Notes: generated by a model not told the origin, from the sequence alone. DNA of 64,000 nucleotides from Anthopleura xanthogrammica (GCA_964019055.1 OZ025215.1:8432208-8496207), one strand, 5' to 3'. Shown: positions 1 to 12,095, counted from the first letter of the stretch. Translations and numbers: made by a program.

Positions 1-32
1 ATCTGAAATTCATGTTTTTTTGTTAGACAAAC

Positions 33-3000
33 CTTTTCAAGGATGAATCCTCTGATCTTCTTATCTTCACAGTTTGCCCAAACAATAAAAACATCAGCAA
101 TAGGAGAATTTGAGATCCTGAAACCCAAGATTTCATAATATAAGATTCTAATGAAGAACTTTATGATAACATGTATTGTAGTATACATATTTTTCATGTA
201 AATATACTCCTATACCCTGGGTCAATACTCACCATGTCTTGGCGCCATTAAGTGTGTAAGTGTCACCTGTGGGGTTATATTTGGCCTTAGTTTCCATTCC
301 CCCTGGGTCACTGCCATGGTTGGGTTCTGTCAAACCAAAAGCTCCAACTATTTCCCCACGAGCTGAAAGCCAAAAAAAATCATCATTACTAAACATTTTT
401 TAATGGGCTTCCTGTGTGTAATTTCCACAGGGATCCCAAGCACATGTTCTAGAAATAAGAAATTTACTCACCAAGTCTTGGAAGGAATTTCTGTCTTTGT
501 TCTTCTGTTCCATAAGTGTAAATAGGATGCATTACTAGCGAGGACTGGACACTCATAGCTGAGCGATATCCACTGTCAACCCTTAAATCAGGAAAATTAC
601 ATATTCATTAAAATATGAAGATCAATAAGAAATTGGTTAGAATAATACCTTGTAAATATAATGCCTATGTAATAACTATATTTATTATATGATTATCAAT
701 AAAATACCTATATTTCTCTATTTCAAAAATTTGATATTTTCACATGTGAAGATAACATGTTATTTTCACATGTGAAAATATCATCACTATGGTTACATAC
801 TAGAAAAAAAACTTGAAAAACTCGTTTTCTTTTCTTTTTCATTGATAATTATTTAATAAACAGAATATTACATGGGTGCTTCTTATTCGCTGCGCTCACT
901 CGTGAGAGATCTTTTCAACACTCGAAGATAAAATTTGTATCTCCAAGCGCCCATGTAATATCCCCTATATAACTGCAATACCTTTCCACCTCTCTTGCAA
1001 TTAAACCATATGCAACTGATGACACTCCAGCGCAACCATAACCTTGACAAGGAGATGACATGTAAATTAATATTTCAATAAAAATAATAATAATAATAAT
1101 AATAATAATAAGATAATGAGATAATAATAATAACAAAAACAACAACAACAACACAGCAACAAAAACAACAAAAATAGTATCCAATATTTGTTTGCACGCA
1201 GGCATGAAGTTAATAATATTATCAATATTATTATTATAACAAATTATTATGCTGTCACCTATGTTTTCAGTGAGCAATCCTAATATAACTAGACACTCTA
1301 AGAGTGCGAACTCGGGCTACATTATAGAGAGTATCTAGTATATATATTTGCGACCATGGAATGGATAGGAATTGATTTGGCAGTCAAAAATGATATATAT
1401 TGAATGCAGGTGTATTTTGAGCGCATCCACACTGTTTAATACATAAATAAATGTAAAAGTAGATTATGTATTATAACCAAGGGCAAGTCGTCGTGATGTA
1501 TAACAGCTGGGTGGGGTGGGAGATTGTAAGAGAAAAATATGTGACCATAAACATTAAAAAACATTTTAAATTCTAGTAAGGCATTAGTGTTACTGACTTG
1601 TCAACGCATATTATATTTCTACTTGACCTACTAGAGTACCTTTCAAGACTAGCTGATGAAATAAACATATCTATTTCAGTATCGAAACTGTTCGCTGCAA
1701 AACAAACGTTTTATCAATGTAAATACTCTTAGCCAAAATGTGTTTAACTGGTCATTTTTCTGGTTTTTGTTTTCTGTATTTTCATAAATGAAAATATTCA
1801 ACAAGGAGTCTTGGCAGTTCGCTTTCTTGTAGATCACTATCAGCTCGTCTGACTTCTACAAGTTCTTGGAGTCAGCTTTCATCAAAGCTTTGTTTGTCAC
1901 TCGTTTTGTAGTTTGTCTCTCGTTCTGTAGTTTGTCTCAGTATTTTTTTTTTTTTTTTTTTTTTGTATCTGAGATCTGGTAATAGCTAGGTAGTTTAGAG
2001 ATTCTCTTAATCTATTTTGACTAGTTTGTCTAGTTCTACGATTCTCATACCGTAGTTTGCCCATAGATTCTCATAGATCCAAAATCGCTCAATAACAACT
2101 TTTAATGTGTGTCTACCACGTACGGCGTGTGCGTCTGAGTGCCTCTGAGTTCATTTAAGCTCATTTGAGTACGTTTGTTTGAGTTCATTTGACTGTCTTT
2201 GGCATTGCTTTGAGTATTTTTTGCATTGTTTTTGCATTTCTTTGGTTCGTTTCGAAACTGACGCTCGACATCATTTAGTGTGGGTCTACCGCGAACGGCG
2301 TGTGCATTTGCATGTGTATTGAGCTTCCCAGAAGGACTCCATGATTTTCAGTAAATATTTACACCACGAGACAGCGAGACCTTCGAAGAGCAAAGCAAGT
2401 CACTTAATCAGTTACGTGACTACTGCTCATGCAGAGGAACACCGCTGACCGCCGAGCAGCGCAGGCTTACTTACTTCTAACATCGTCGATAGACTGATAG
2501 ATAGAAAACCCAAACCTAGACTCGGCCTACCTTGCAGGTAGCCCGAGTAACTACATATAATTAATATCTAGTTATGTTTCTTCCATAATTTGTCATAATT
2601 ACTTGTAAAGAAAAATGAATGAATGGAAGTAGGATGGAAGTGGATGTTTTCTCATTCACCTTCAATAGTTGCTCCAAGTACTCCCATTTCACCCATTTCT
2701 GACATGATTTGTCTGTCAAAATCTAGAAAAGATAGAAAAAAGAGAAATATATTTAAAAAAGAAGCTAGAATACTGTTAGCTTAATTAATAATTCAATAAT
2801 TGAGTTTTTCTACTAACGGTTGCCTAAAGTGCAAACATTTTACTGCGTAAATTTTTAATAACAAAAATATTTAATTTTTCTCTACAGCTTACGTTCATGT
2901 CTGTTTGCCATTACTATATTTGGCATCAATCTCTCTTGGCAATAGCTTTTGAACTGGTCCCTGGAGAAAAATTGTAAGATATACATATCTATGAAAAATA

Positions 3001-4337
3001 TGTGAAGACACATAATAGGTAGGTATCACCTGTGAAAAATACTCTCCTTTGGTGAATACATCTTTAATATGTACAAGTCTTTAAATAATTTGAATCGTTG
3101 TAAAACATACTTTTCGCCCTGATGATGCACTAGAAGTGCGAAAGCTCGGTATTATATTAAAAAATAGTGGAAGAAACAAACGTAAACAATATGTACAATT
3201 CAAACATAAATTGTATCCTCAACCATAAATTGACATTTATTTTGCCAAGCTTTCGGGCTTAATTGCCCATCCTCAGGGCTAAATGTAACAAACAACGACA
3301 GTTACAATCAACTGCTTAACTCATGCTCATCGCGCAATCAAGCATTTTTATTTTATGTTTGAATTATGATACCAACCAACAAAGAAATTTTGAATATGTA
3401 CAATGTTGTTTGTATTTCGTATCTAATTAAAATAGTATAAAATGCCATTGTCACATAGCTATAACAACAGCAACAACAACTGCATGGGAATTAGCAGTGG
3501 TGTCTCCACAGAATGGCTCTTTATCCATTGAATTCATTTAGAAATTATAAGCTGTATGATAATATGGAGGGAGGAAAAGCCCTGTGGTTACGTATCAGAG
3601 TGTGATAAGAATGTTGCATACAATTACTAGTTTCTGGGTACCTGACTATTTTTTCTTCATCTGTCAGCCTACAGTCAAGATTCAAAGGATCTTGGTAGTC
3701 AAACTTCGCTGTTTTGGTAAAAGAAAATGAAAAAAATGAGTTTAAAATAATGACTTAAAGCTTGTCTAACTTAAACTATGGTCTTTAAAATTCAATTATC
3801 ACATGTACAATTATTTTATAAGCCTTATATTACTCACCAAACTTTTTTCTGTTTTGTTCTAAGGGAGCTAAATGTTGTTGTCAAGGAGTGCATCGAGATA
3901 AAACATTACAACAATACCAAGAAATATATTAGTTACATTAGTAAACCTGGACTGTATTAAAATTCAATAGACATAGTGCAAAAACAATTTTTTCTAGTAT
4001 GGTCATGATAAACAGCTGAGTTTCAAGAATGAGAAAAATTATTTCAATCAGCTGAATATTTGTACTATAAGTATTCTATCCTAACTCATTTATCGGAGTA
4101 TTTCTGTCTTTTTTAAAGTTAATATTCAAAAAATCGTGCAAGGCAAAAAAATTAGCCATGGTTCTTGCATAACACTGGTCAGGCTACAAGATGAGTAACA
4201 ATCTTCACATCATCATCAAAAAGGATACGTAGCTCCACAGCTGCTTTTGTGCTCTTGTTGTGAGAGAGTAACAAGGGAACTGCCCTTGCAATAGCGATCG
4301 GGCGTAATCTGCTATAATATACTCGATTTAGAGCCAT
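33..4337 (-). CDS. GCDH: Glutaryl-CoA dehydrogenase, mitochondrial, 5' portion (8 exons, C-terminus outside window)
   Basis: Acyl-CoA dehydrogenase family flavoprotein that oxidatively decarboxylates glutaryl-CoA to crotonyl-CoA in lysine and tryptophan breakdown in the mitochondrial matrix. Exons on the minus strand, 5' to 3': 4229-4337, 3642-3708, 2893-2960, 2660-2722, 982-1042, 472-581, 233-362, 33-117. All have GT-AG borders and stay in frame for 231 residues. The start at 4337 has a good Kozak context, and the first ~35 residues are Arg-rich without acidic residues, as in a transit peptide; an in-frame upstream ATG at 4397 is possible. Diagnostic GCDH stretches seen: [51 protein letters not shown] and [10 protein letters not shown]. 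The catalytic glutamate lies in the missing part. It is divergent from CHERP. Identity is firm; exact N-terminus moderately so. Confidence 0.93.
733..782. repeat. Near-perfect palindrome in GCDH intron
   Basis: A 50-bp palindrome built from two copies of TTTTCACATGTGAAAATA around an AACATGTT centre. It lies in the GCDH intron between exons 982-1042 and 472-581. It can form a hairpin or cruciform; no function can be assigned. Confidence 0.7.
863..963. mobile_element. Foldback MITE-like element
   Basis: A 101-bp element with inverted ends (ATATTACATGGG at the left, CCCATGTAATAT at the right) around a core with CGCTGCGCTCACTCGTGA. It ends about 19 bp from a GCDH exon (982-1042), so it sits almost on the splice donor. 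The core looks like a repeat I associate with anthozoan genomes, from memory only. Confidence 0.6.
1078..1170. repeat. AT-rich trinucleotide microsatellite
   Basis: Interrupted (AAT)n followed by (AAC)n in the large GCDH intron (1043-2659). The rest of that intron holds a T-run near 1947, two degenerate copies of a GTCTACC...ACGGCGTGTG segment (about 2110 and 2286), and no coding sequence that I can see. Confidence 0.7.
3098..3192 (+). mobile_element. Repeat carrying a hammerhead-ribozyme-like core
   Basis: Contains CTGATGA, then a hairpin (GCACT, loop AGA, AGTGC), then GAAA, at 3119-3143, which is the conserved order of a hammerhead core. The flanking ~95 bp recur in inverse orientation at 7255-7360. 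Such cores are known from the terminal repeats of Penelope-like elements and from retrozymes. Helix III is minimal or absent here, so activity is doubtful. Confidence 0.5.
3243..3281 (-). ncRNA. Second hammerhead-like core, opposite strand
   Basis: Read on the minus strand: CTGAGGA, a hairpin (GGGC, AATTAA loop, GCCC), then GAAA, GCTT and GGC. Its stem II sequence differs from the copy at 3119 while pairing is kept, and helix I (GCC/GGC, continuing TTT/AAA past an A-A mismatch) also pairs. It lies about 100 bp from the plus-strand copy. Probably a fragment of a retroelement end. Confidence 0.4.
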
Positions 4338-4676
4338 TTTTCTGTAAGTTTTGTCGACAAAACTCACGTCTTTCTCGAACGATAGTAAATTCCTCACTAG
4401 TTCCCAGTCTTCACCGACCTAGTACCCAGGCTCCACAGACTGACGCGGACGGCAGCCATTTTGATTCCGCCACTCATCCATGTGGAAAAGAGTTTGACGA
4501 AAATTCGTATAAATCCCATCTTTATTGCTCGTAAAATTATACTGAGCTGAAGAATTTTGTTCAAGACATGTAGATGATACTTTCTATGAAAAGTTGATAA
4601 CGTTAGAAGTTGTTTATCTTGTTATTTTGTGTTACAAACTTTGACTAAGAATCTTCTTCAGTCGCTGTTTTTAAAC
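4338..4676. promoter_or_regulatory. Divergent GCDH/CHERP promoter region
   Basis: About 340 bp separate the two start codons, so the promoters must overlap or abut. The stretch includes GCAGCCATTTTGATTCCGCC near 4451, resembling the YY1-type CCGCCATNTT box common at animal transcription starts. No TATA box is evident. Transcription starts are not determined. Confidence 0.5.
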
Positions 4677-7600
4677 ATGGCAGACGTAAATAAATCTCCT
4701 TTTCCAGCACCCGACGGTGAGTAAATACTGTTTAAAGGATGTACATTTGATATTACCTACACAAATCTGAATATTCGGAACGAATTTTGGCGTAAATATG
4801 CGTGAATTGTTGTGATGTTTGCAGATCAAGAACTCAAAAACATTATTGACAAGTTGGCCAACTTTGTGGCTCGAAATGGAACCAAGTTTGAAGAAATGAC
4901 AAAGCAGAAGCAGAAAGAGAACAGTAAATTTGGCTTCCTTTATAATGGACACGTTTATTATAACTATTATCGATGGAAAGTGACCATGGAAATTGGTAAG
5001 CAGATCTACAGTGTACAGAATAGACTCCTTGCAGCACTTCCAAATTATGCAGCTCAATTTGTAAGACAAAAAAACTCAGGAGATTGAAATTCTTTTGTTG
5101 TGTCCTCCAAATTGAGCTGCTTTGACGTCACAGTAAGGGGTTTCAGTTGTATATCGCTAAGCACCTCAAATTTTGAATGAAAATGGTATAAGAGGAGAGT
5201 ATAGTTGAGACCAGTAATGTTTATCCACTTCATATCACTGACAGACTCCCTGGCTAGGGAGGTTCAGAAACTACTCCCCATATAACAACGTCAACAAAAA
5301 ATATTTGTTCTGAAGCAGTGGAAATGCCACTTATATTTTGACTTTTTAATCTGCTTAATTTCACAGGTAGAAATCAAACCCAACAATACCAGCAGTCACA
5401 AAAACAACAAACCCCCCAGTTTACCAGCTCACAGTCAGCCATCGTCCAACAAGCTATGGTCCAACAGTCAATCAATTCAGCACCATGGCAACAAGCACAA
5501 CAACCAACATTACCTCAGATACCAGCCATCCCCCCGTCTGCCTCTTTTGCCGCACCCCCAGTGACCCAGTCAGTTTACCAACAAGCACCTCAACCTCCAA
5601 GTGACTTAGATCTAAAAGAATTTGACGGGATGCTCCAGAAACTCATGGACACTGGTTCTAAGGATGCCATCTCTGTGAGTTTGAATGACTTCTTTTACAA
5701 TGAAATAACCAATGATTTATGTCTAACCTTTGAGTTAGTGATGAGTAATTGACTGGAGGAGTCAGTGAATGGTGGATACTGTAGGTTTAGATAGACAAAC
5801 AAAAGATGGCTGAATGAGAGTTTTTCTAATAAGATTTTTATTTTTTTTTCAGAATGGCAGAGGTTGGGTCTTCAATAATGCAAAATCTACTCAACATTGC
5901 CAGTACATTATGGAGTACATTCTAAAAAGGTTTGTTCCTATAATCATATATATATATATACTTTCATTTCATCCATTCATTCATCCATTCATTCATTCAT
6001 TCATCCATTCATCCATTCATTCATTCATTCATTCATTCATTCATTCATTCATTCATTCATTCATTCATTCATTCATTCATTCATTCATTCATTCATTCAT
6101 TCATTCATTCATTCATTCATTCATTCATTCATTCATTCATTCATTCATTCATTCATTCATTCATTCATTCATTCATTCATTTATTTATATCATGACATTG
6201 CACACAAGCATGCAATCCCACATCCAGACCTTTGTTTCCAACTTAGTTTTAGTTAAGGACATTATTTGTTTGTTTACTTCATTGTAGATCTTTGGAACCT
6301 GACTTACAGTTCTCTCAGAAGCTTCACATTGTGTACATCATCAATGATGTTCTTCATCACATTGCAAGGAAATCAGTCCAAGATTTGAACAAGGCTGTAC
6401 AAGAAGTAGTTGTGCCAATATTCTTAAATGCAATGAAGGGAGAAACTGGTGATGGGTTGAAAAAACTCAACAAGGTGCTAGGCATATGGGAAACAAATAA
6501 GTTCTTGGACTCGTCAGTGATGCAGGTGAGTGAAGTTTAGTGATATGACCTAGGTGACCAAAAATAGCCCACTTTTAATACCCTGGTTGAGTGATCATGA
6601 ACAAAGCAATTCAAGATAAGGCTCTGTGGAAACAATGGAGTAATCCTAATAATATGTTCTTTTGTTCCCCTGAAACCTTGCCTTGAAAAGCTTTGTGCAT
6701 GATCACTTAACCAGAAGTGTTTGAAGAATCAAAAGTGGGCTTTCTTACTTGTCTACTGACAATCAAAAAATCAAAGGTGGGTGTAGTGTACCTAGTGTAT
6801 ACCCCAACCCCTACAGGGTCTTGAGTTTGCAAAACTCAACATTTCAAATTCCATTTGGATCTTTGAGAACACCTTGTTTAGGGTTTGATAAAGGTGTTTT
6901 TAAAGGAAATTTGTATTTTTTTCATTTTTAAGAAACTCAAAAACCCAGAATCATCTGAACCAATTGTACAAGCAGCACTTCAAAAATTCCATCCCCCGTC
7001 AGCTTCTACCTTCAGTTACTCACAGCAACCAGCACTGTCAGTCCCGACTGGCCAATACCAATCCAATCCATACCAATACCAGCAGTACTATCAGCAATTT
7101 GCACAGTATTCATCAAATACTGCAGGAGGACAGCAAGAATCCAAGGAATCTTCAGGTTTGTTGTGATATCATAGAATCTGACAGCATTTTTAATATTTTT
7201 ACATTTATTAGAAAAATACCTTTGGTTTTGTCTAAAATGTTATTGTACGTCGGAATAACCATATTGTTTACGTTTGTTTCTTCCACAAATGTTTTAATAA
7301 GTTACCGAGCTTTCGCACTTCTAGTGCATCTTCAGGGCAAAAAGTAGGTCTTACAATGATGTAAACCTTTGGTTTTGTTATTGATTTGTAGAAAACCAGG
7401 CATCCCTAAAAGCATCAGAAGAAACATCTAGTGAAGGAACCATTGAAAAAGAGGATGATATGAAGGAAGAGAATCCAAGCAAAGAAGCTTTTAACAAAGA
7501 ACAAAATAATTCAGATAAACAACAACCCACCCAAGTGAGTTACAGGCTATAGACCCCTTGCAGTATGTCGGAATGAAGCTCAATTCTCTGGTTTTGCATT

Positions 7601-10600
7601 CAGTGCAAACGTCTGTTTTTGAACACCAATAGACTCATTTGCACAGGCTTAGCCTCGTTTATAAGTCAGCTATTCATAGAATAATACCAATGTTTTGAAA
7701 TCCCACAGACTTTTAATGGTGTCTTTGAATAGCTGACTTTTGAACACGTAGGAAAGCAGTGTATATCAAGTCATTTTCTTGAGTATAGTTTCTTTCTTTA
7801 ACAGTAACAATTTCTTAATACTTCTAACAGGAAAGAGGACCCAAGGATGGACAGCAGTACCCACCACCCCCTTACAACCAACCCCCACCCTTTCCCCCAT
7901 TCTATCCCAATCAAGGACCACCACCTCAGTTTCCTCCTGATTACAGAGCACCATTTCCACATTTTCCTCCTCCACCTCCTAGCTTCAACCGACCACCACC
8001 TCATTTCAGTGAACCACAGAACTTTCATGACCCTGGTAAGTCAGTTAGAGATAGTTTTGTAATGTGTTCCTGTCATATAGTAGCTGTTAGTAGGGAATTG
8101 GGAGAGGTTTAATAAATTTTATGTGGCATCCTGAGCTACATAAAGGTCTAACCATTTGCAGATGTAATTACAAAGGCAGCACCTTCTCCTCAGTTATTTT
8201 AAGACCCTGGTTGTTTCCCTGGCCAGGACTCGAACCACAACCTCCCTCAACCTCCGACCAATGCTCTTACCAACTGAGCTAACTGGCTGGTTAAACAATG
8301 AAATCTAGAAATTTCTTAGAAGCAAGACTGCAAAATGAACATCGTAACATGTCAACATCATGATGTGTGTGTGTAGGGAAGAACATCAGGAAAATTTAGA
8401 ATTTTTTTAAGAAGCAAGAGTGAAATAAAAAACATGAAATAGCAGGCAAAGAACTAGAAGCAGCAGCTGCAGAAGTCACATAGTAACAACAAATCTGATA
8501 ATAAATCCATAAAACTCTTATCTGGGCATTTTTTGCTCACACAGGTTTTCCAGGAAGACCCCCATTTGGTCCAGGTCCCCCGCCACAGTCCTATGATTAT
8601 CCTCCCCCTAGAGATGAATATGATGATCTGCCACCATCAGACTATGACAGACATGAGGAGATGGATGACTATGGCCCTCCTGAGGGATTTGATAGAAGCA
8701 TGCCACCACATATTCCACCTCCGCCAAGACCTGTTATACCTAATGCTATGTATTATGAGTTACCGGCAGGGTTAATGGCTCCCATGGTTAAGGTAAATTA
8801 TGTTGATTATTAGGTTTCATGCTGATTGTTATCATCATCATGATTATCACCATTTTCGTTATTATCATCATCACCACCACCATCATCTTCATCATCATGA
8901 TAAAAATCTTCCTCATTATCAAAATCATTCTAGGTGTTGGGTGCACGCACAAACCAACCAATCACAGCACACTTGGATGCTTAGGCAAGTGGCCTTGGCT
9001 CCAAGTCTCTCTCCGATACAAAAACATGCGTTTCCAAAAATTTAGTGAAAAAAGTTGAAGTATACAAGATGCATAAGAATTAAATATTTTTTACATTAAT
9101 ATTTTTTCTAGTTAACAGATGTGGATTACAAACCATTAGATCCACATGATATCCGACTCCCAGCACCCCAGCCACCAAGTGAACGCCTGCTGGCAGCTGT
9201 TGAGGCATTCTATAGCCCACCAAGTCATGAAAGACCAAGAAACAGGTTGGCACCAGGGGTGGATCAAGGATATTCTTTTGCTGCATAATTTGAAGGGACA
9301 CCCACCTGCAAAAATATGGACCCCCACAACTCCCACCCAAATGATATATAGTACCCTTAGAATCAAACAAAGAAAACATTATTTTTTGTACTGGATATCT
9401 TCAAATTGGGGGCCCAAAGTCGACTTGGGGAGGGGGTATGAGGGGGTAGTGTGCATACCCCCTGTTTTCCTCCCCTAAATCCACCACTGGACACTCAAAT
9501 TCACCACTTTCCATACATCAGCTCACTGGTCACACACAGAGCATTCAATCGAAGTTTCAAGGTAGTTCCAAAGGATTTTGTTTGACCAGTGAACCAATAG
9601 GTGGAAAGTGGTGAATAAAAACTCCTGTTACTGCATTTGTATTACTCTGCTTGGTTGGGAATTTGATACCTGGCTATGTTCATTTTGATACATATTCATC
9701 AGTTCTCTTTATTTTATTTTTTACAGTGATGGGTGGGAGCAGAGTGGTCTGTTTGAGTTTTACAAGGCAAAGTTACCCTTCATTAAAGAGAGAGAAGTAA
9801 GAGATAAAGAAAGAGAAGCCAGGGAAAAAGTAGAAAGACACACTGACAGAGGTCACTCAAGGTAAACTTGTGTTTAGAAAAGACACTGGAATCACATGAC
9901 ATTTTTCTTGACAAGAATTCAAAAGAACTTAGTAACTCTCATTTTGTTTTTGGTTCTAAACCTTTTATTGTCTTTCACCCATGAAGAACATTTTTTTAAA
10001 TGCAAAAATAATGTTCTTCATGCATAAAAGACAATATAAGGTTTAGAACCAAAAACAAAATGAGACACTGGAATCAAAAGATACTGTGTGTTGGTATATA
10101 AGTTGTTCAATTTGCTATTTTCCATATTTTTTTTCCTCCTACTTCCTCTACAAATAATGGCGTTTTTGCAGAACTTGTTTACAAACTTATTTTTACGAAA
10201 GTTGAGTTCAAAGACCATGACGTTCTTGTCCGGCGGTATTATACTTGTTCTAATTAAAAGTTGATGAAAATGACCCTTTATGTGTTCCTAACTAGTATGT
10301 TACATCCCGCAGGTCAAAATCACCATCCCCTGCCAGGTCACCAGAAAGACGTCGCCGATCTCGCTCACCACCCAGGAGAAGATCTCGCTCTGTTTCACCT
10401 CCTTACAGAAGAACATCACGCAGTAGGTCAAGGTCACCACCTGCATACAGAAGATCATCGAGAAGTCGGTCAAGATCTCCAGCAAGGAGAAGGTACAGTG
10501 ACTAGGGTGTCTCCTTAAGGTGTTAATTGGATTGGGGGGAGGGGGCTAAGGGAACGTTCATGAACAAGATCTCCACAAAGGAGAACGTACAAAGGAAAGG

Positions 10601-12095
10601 TTTGGTAAGGTACTTCCTTGAGATGGAGGAAGTGTTAGATACTGATTATTTTTGGGGGGAGTGATTGCTCTTGTTGGGTACAAAAAATCAGGTAATAAAG
10701 AAATGATACTTACTCGTTTGTCTCACGATTGAGGGTTATTTGTAGAGGACCGCGGTCTTCTACAAATGACCCTCAATCGTGAGACAAATGAATAAGTATC
10801 ATTTCTTTATTACATTTCCACCATGAATGATATTTTTCATTCTATTAAATCAGGTAATTTTGGAATTTCTGGACTGTCACCGTCTTTCCCGGGTTTTTTT
10901 TTTGGCAGCTGTCTTTTCATCTTTCTTCTTTGAGATATTTCGTATAGTGAAATTATATGTGTATTCCTTGTTTTATAGGCATCGTTCACGAAGTAAATCA
11001 CGGTCTCGTTCACGATCACGTTCGCGATCACCGCACCACAGACGAAGAAGCCCTTCACCACCGAGAAGGAGAAGCGTTACTCCTCCTACTTTTGGGTGAG
11101 TTGAAAGTGGAAGAGGGAGCAAAGAGAAAAAGAATGAAAGAAAGTGAAAAAGAATCAAGGACTGAAGAAGGGGGAAGCCGGGGAGGGAGAGAAAAAATGG
11201 GGAGGGGGGGGGGAGAGAAAAGTAATAAAGAAGGGAAGAGTAACATAAGCAATCGATAGCTAAGAAAGACACCAAGGTTATTGCAGTTAACATAAATCAT
11301 TATTGTACTCCTTAAAAGGCATAAACTAAAATGGTCGAAAACAAAAAATATCTTGTTCTACCCAGGACTCCCCCATTTTAACACAGGAAGCCCATCCAAT
11401 CATGTAACGTAGAACAAAATTTGTTTCAGTTCTTTCATGAGCAGTAATCCAGAATCAAGACTGGATGAGAGCAATGTTGGTCATCAGTTGCTAAAGAAAA
11501 TGGGTAAGTAGATATTCATTTTACATAATTTCCGTAACATTTCCTTGAAGGATATAGCGAAGTCAGTTTAGTTCCAGAATCGGGTCCCAATTTGACCCCA
11601 TTATTCTTCTTTTTCATAAAGTGTTTTCATCTTCCTTTTCCAAATCTCATTCCTCTTTTCTCATTTTCTCGGAATTTTACACTTAGTTTCTTTAAGAAAA
11701 CATTTCCCATTCATTCCCATTCATTCACATCTCATTATATTAAGTATTTCTTTAACAAAATCTTTTCTGTTTAGGTTGGGAAGGTGCTGGCCTGGGAAAA
11801 GACGAAAAAGGAATCCAGGATCCTATTAAAGCCGCAGAGGCACGACACCGCCACAACCAGTACAAGGTATGTCCAATATGATAGTACAAAGTATGTCCAA
11901 TATGATCAAATACGTGGAACATGCAGGGAGTGATTGCTCAGTCTCCCAAGCCAATGCATTCATAAGATTTTAAAAAAAGACAGGAATTCTTCACCAATTT
12001 TATGTTTTTGGTAGGGTATTGGTATGGAACTGAATGACGCTTTCGACAACTTCAGATACAACAGAAGCTACACCTTTAACAGATCCTGTAAGTAA
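4677..12095 (+). CDS. CHERP: Calcium homeostasis endoplasmic reticulum protein (SURP/CID/G-patch splicing factor), 16 exons
   Basis: U2 snRNP-associated splicing regulator. Exons: 4677-4716, 4825-4995, 5367-5674, 5853-5929, 6288-6525, 6933-7155, 7392-7534, 7831-8035, 8545-8792, 9112-9245, 9727-9861, 10313-10492, 10979-11095, 11430-11503, 11775-11866, 12015-12095. They total 2466 nt in frame, 821 aa against about 916 in human. Order: SURP domain (exon 2, ELKNIIDKLANFVARNG), Gln/Pro linker, CID-like domain (exons 3-5), Pro-rich region, the conserved GLMAPMVK and SERLLAAVEAFYSPPSHERP block (exons 9-10), RS repeats (exons 12-13), and a G-patch (exons 14-15, KKMGWEGAGLGKDEKGIQDPI). The last exon can read straight into RSCK-stop at 12093-12095, or use GTAAGT at 12088 and splice to 12548 to end SERK-stop at 12561. 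Identity is secure; the C-terminal residues are not. Confidence 0.95.
5020..5143. mobile_element. MITE of the CCCCTTGCA family
   Basis: Foldback element in CHERP intron 2, starting 25 bp after the donor. It has the family hallmarks: an A(T)AGAC(C)CCTTGCAGCACTTC-type end, CAGCTCAATTTG, CAGGAGATTGAAATTC, and the inverse TCCAAATTGAGCTGC near the other end. Related copies lie at 7549, 23240, 34385 and 63596. Confidence 0.7.
5962..6187. repeat. (TTCA)n tetranucleotide microsatellite
   Basis: About 220 bp of nearly uninterrupted TTCA/ATTC units in CHERP intron 4. The open frames translating as SIHSFIHSFIH repeats are an artefact of the 4-bp unit and are not genes. Confidence 0.97.
6565..6741. mobile_element. 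Foldback element in CHERP intron 5
   Basis: Imperfect terminal inverted repeats of about 45 bp: AGCCCACTTTTAAT and GGTTGAGTGATCATGA at the left, TGATCACTTAACC and AAAAGTGGGCT at the right. Length ~177 bp with no coding capacity. Confidence 0.65.
7255..7360 (-). mobile_element. Inverse copy of the hammerhead-bearing repeat
   Basis: Minus-strand homologue of the 3098-3192 repeat, in CHERP intron 6. The core reads CTGAAGA, the GCACT/AGTGC hairpin, GAAA, GCTC and GGTAA. The 5' flank TTGCC can pair with GGTAA to give a 5-bp helix I. CUGANGA allows T or A at the variable place, so the T-to-A change relative to the other copy is compatible with the hammerhead consensus. Confidence 0.5.
8218..8290 (-). 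mobile_element. tRNA-derived SINE head
   Basis: On the minus strand TTAGCTCAGTTGGTAAGAGC (A box) is followed at tRNA spacing by GGTTCGAGTCC (B box). The acceptor and anticodon stems do not close properly, so this is a tRNA-like SINE promoter rather than a functional tRNA. It lies in CHERP intron 8. Confidence 0.6.
9254..9489. mobile_element. hAT-like MITE (CAGGGGTGGAT ends)
   Basis: Begins CAGGGGTGGATCAAGG and ends CTAAATCCACCACTG, giving inverted ends of about 11 bp with one mismatch. It has G- and C-rich internal stretches and no coding capacity. I could not confirm an 8-bp target duplication. A second, unrelated foldback element (9499-9616, ends ATTCACCACTTTCC / GGAAAGTGGTGAAT) follows directly. 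Confidence 0.5.
9938..10064. mobile_element. Foldback element with long arms in CHERP intron 11
   Basis: Left arm CTCATTTTGTTTTTGGTTCT... and right arm ...AGAACCAAAAACAAAATGAG are complementary for about 60 bp, with an internal ATGAAGAACAT/ATGTTCTTCAT pair. A 13-bp direct repeat GACACTGGAATCA occurs at 9882 and again at 10064. Confidence 0.75.
10692..10813. repeat. Nearly perfect 122-bp palindrome in CHERP intron 12
   Basis: Runs from GTAATAAAGAAATGATACTT to its reverse complement, centred on GACCGCGGTC. Only a few mismatches occur over two ~60-bp arms. It lies between the two RS-coding exons of CHERP. Probably a young foldback element; in pre-mRNA it would form a very stable hairpin. Confidence 0.9.

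Noticed and set aside
5814..6287. ORFs of SIHSFIH repeats
   Set aside because: Translation of the (TTCA)n microsatellite in all frames.
8218..8290. Functional tRNA gene
   Set aside because: A and B boxes present, but acceptor and anticodon stems do not pair properly.
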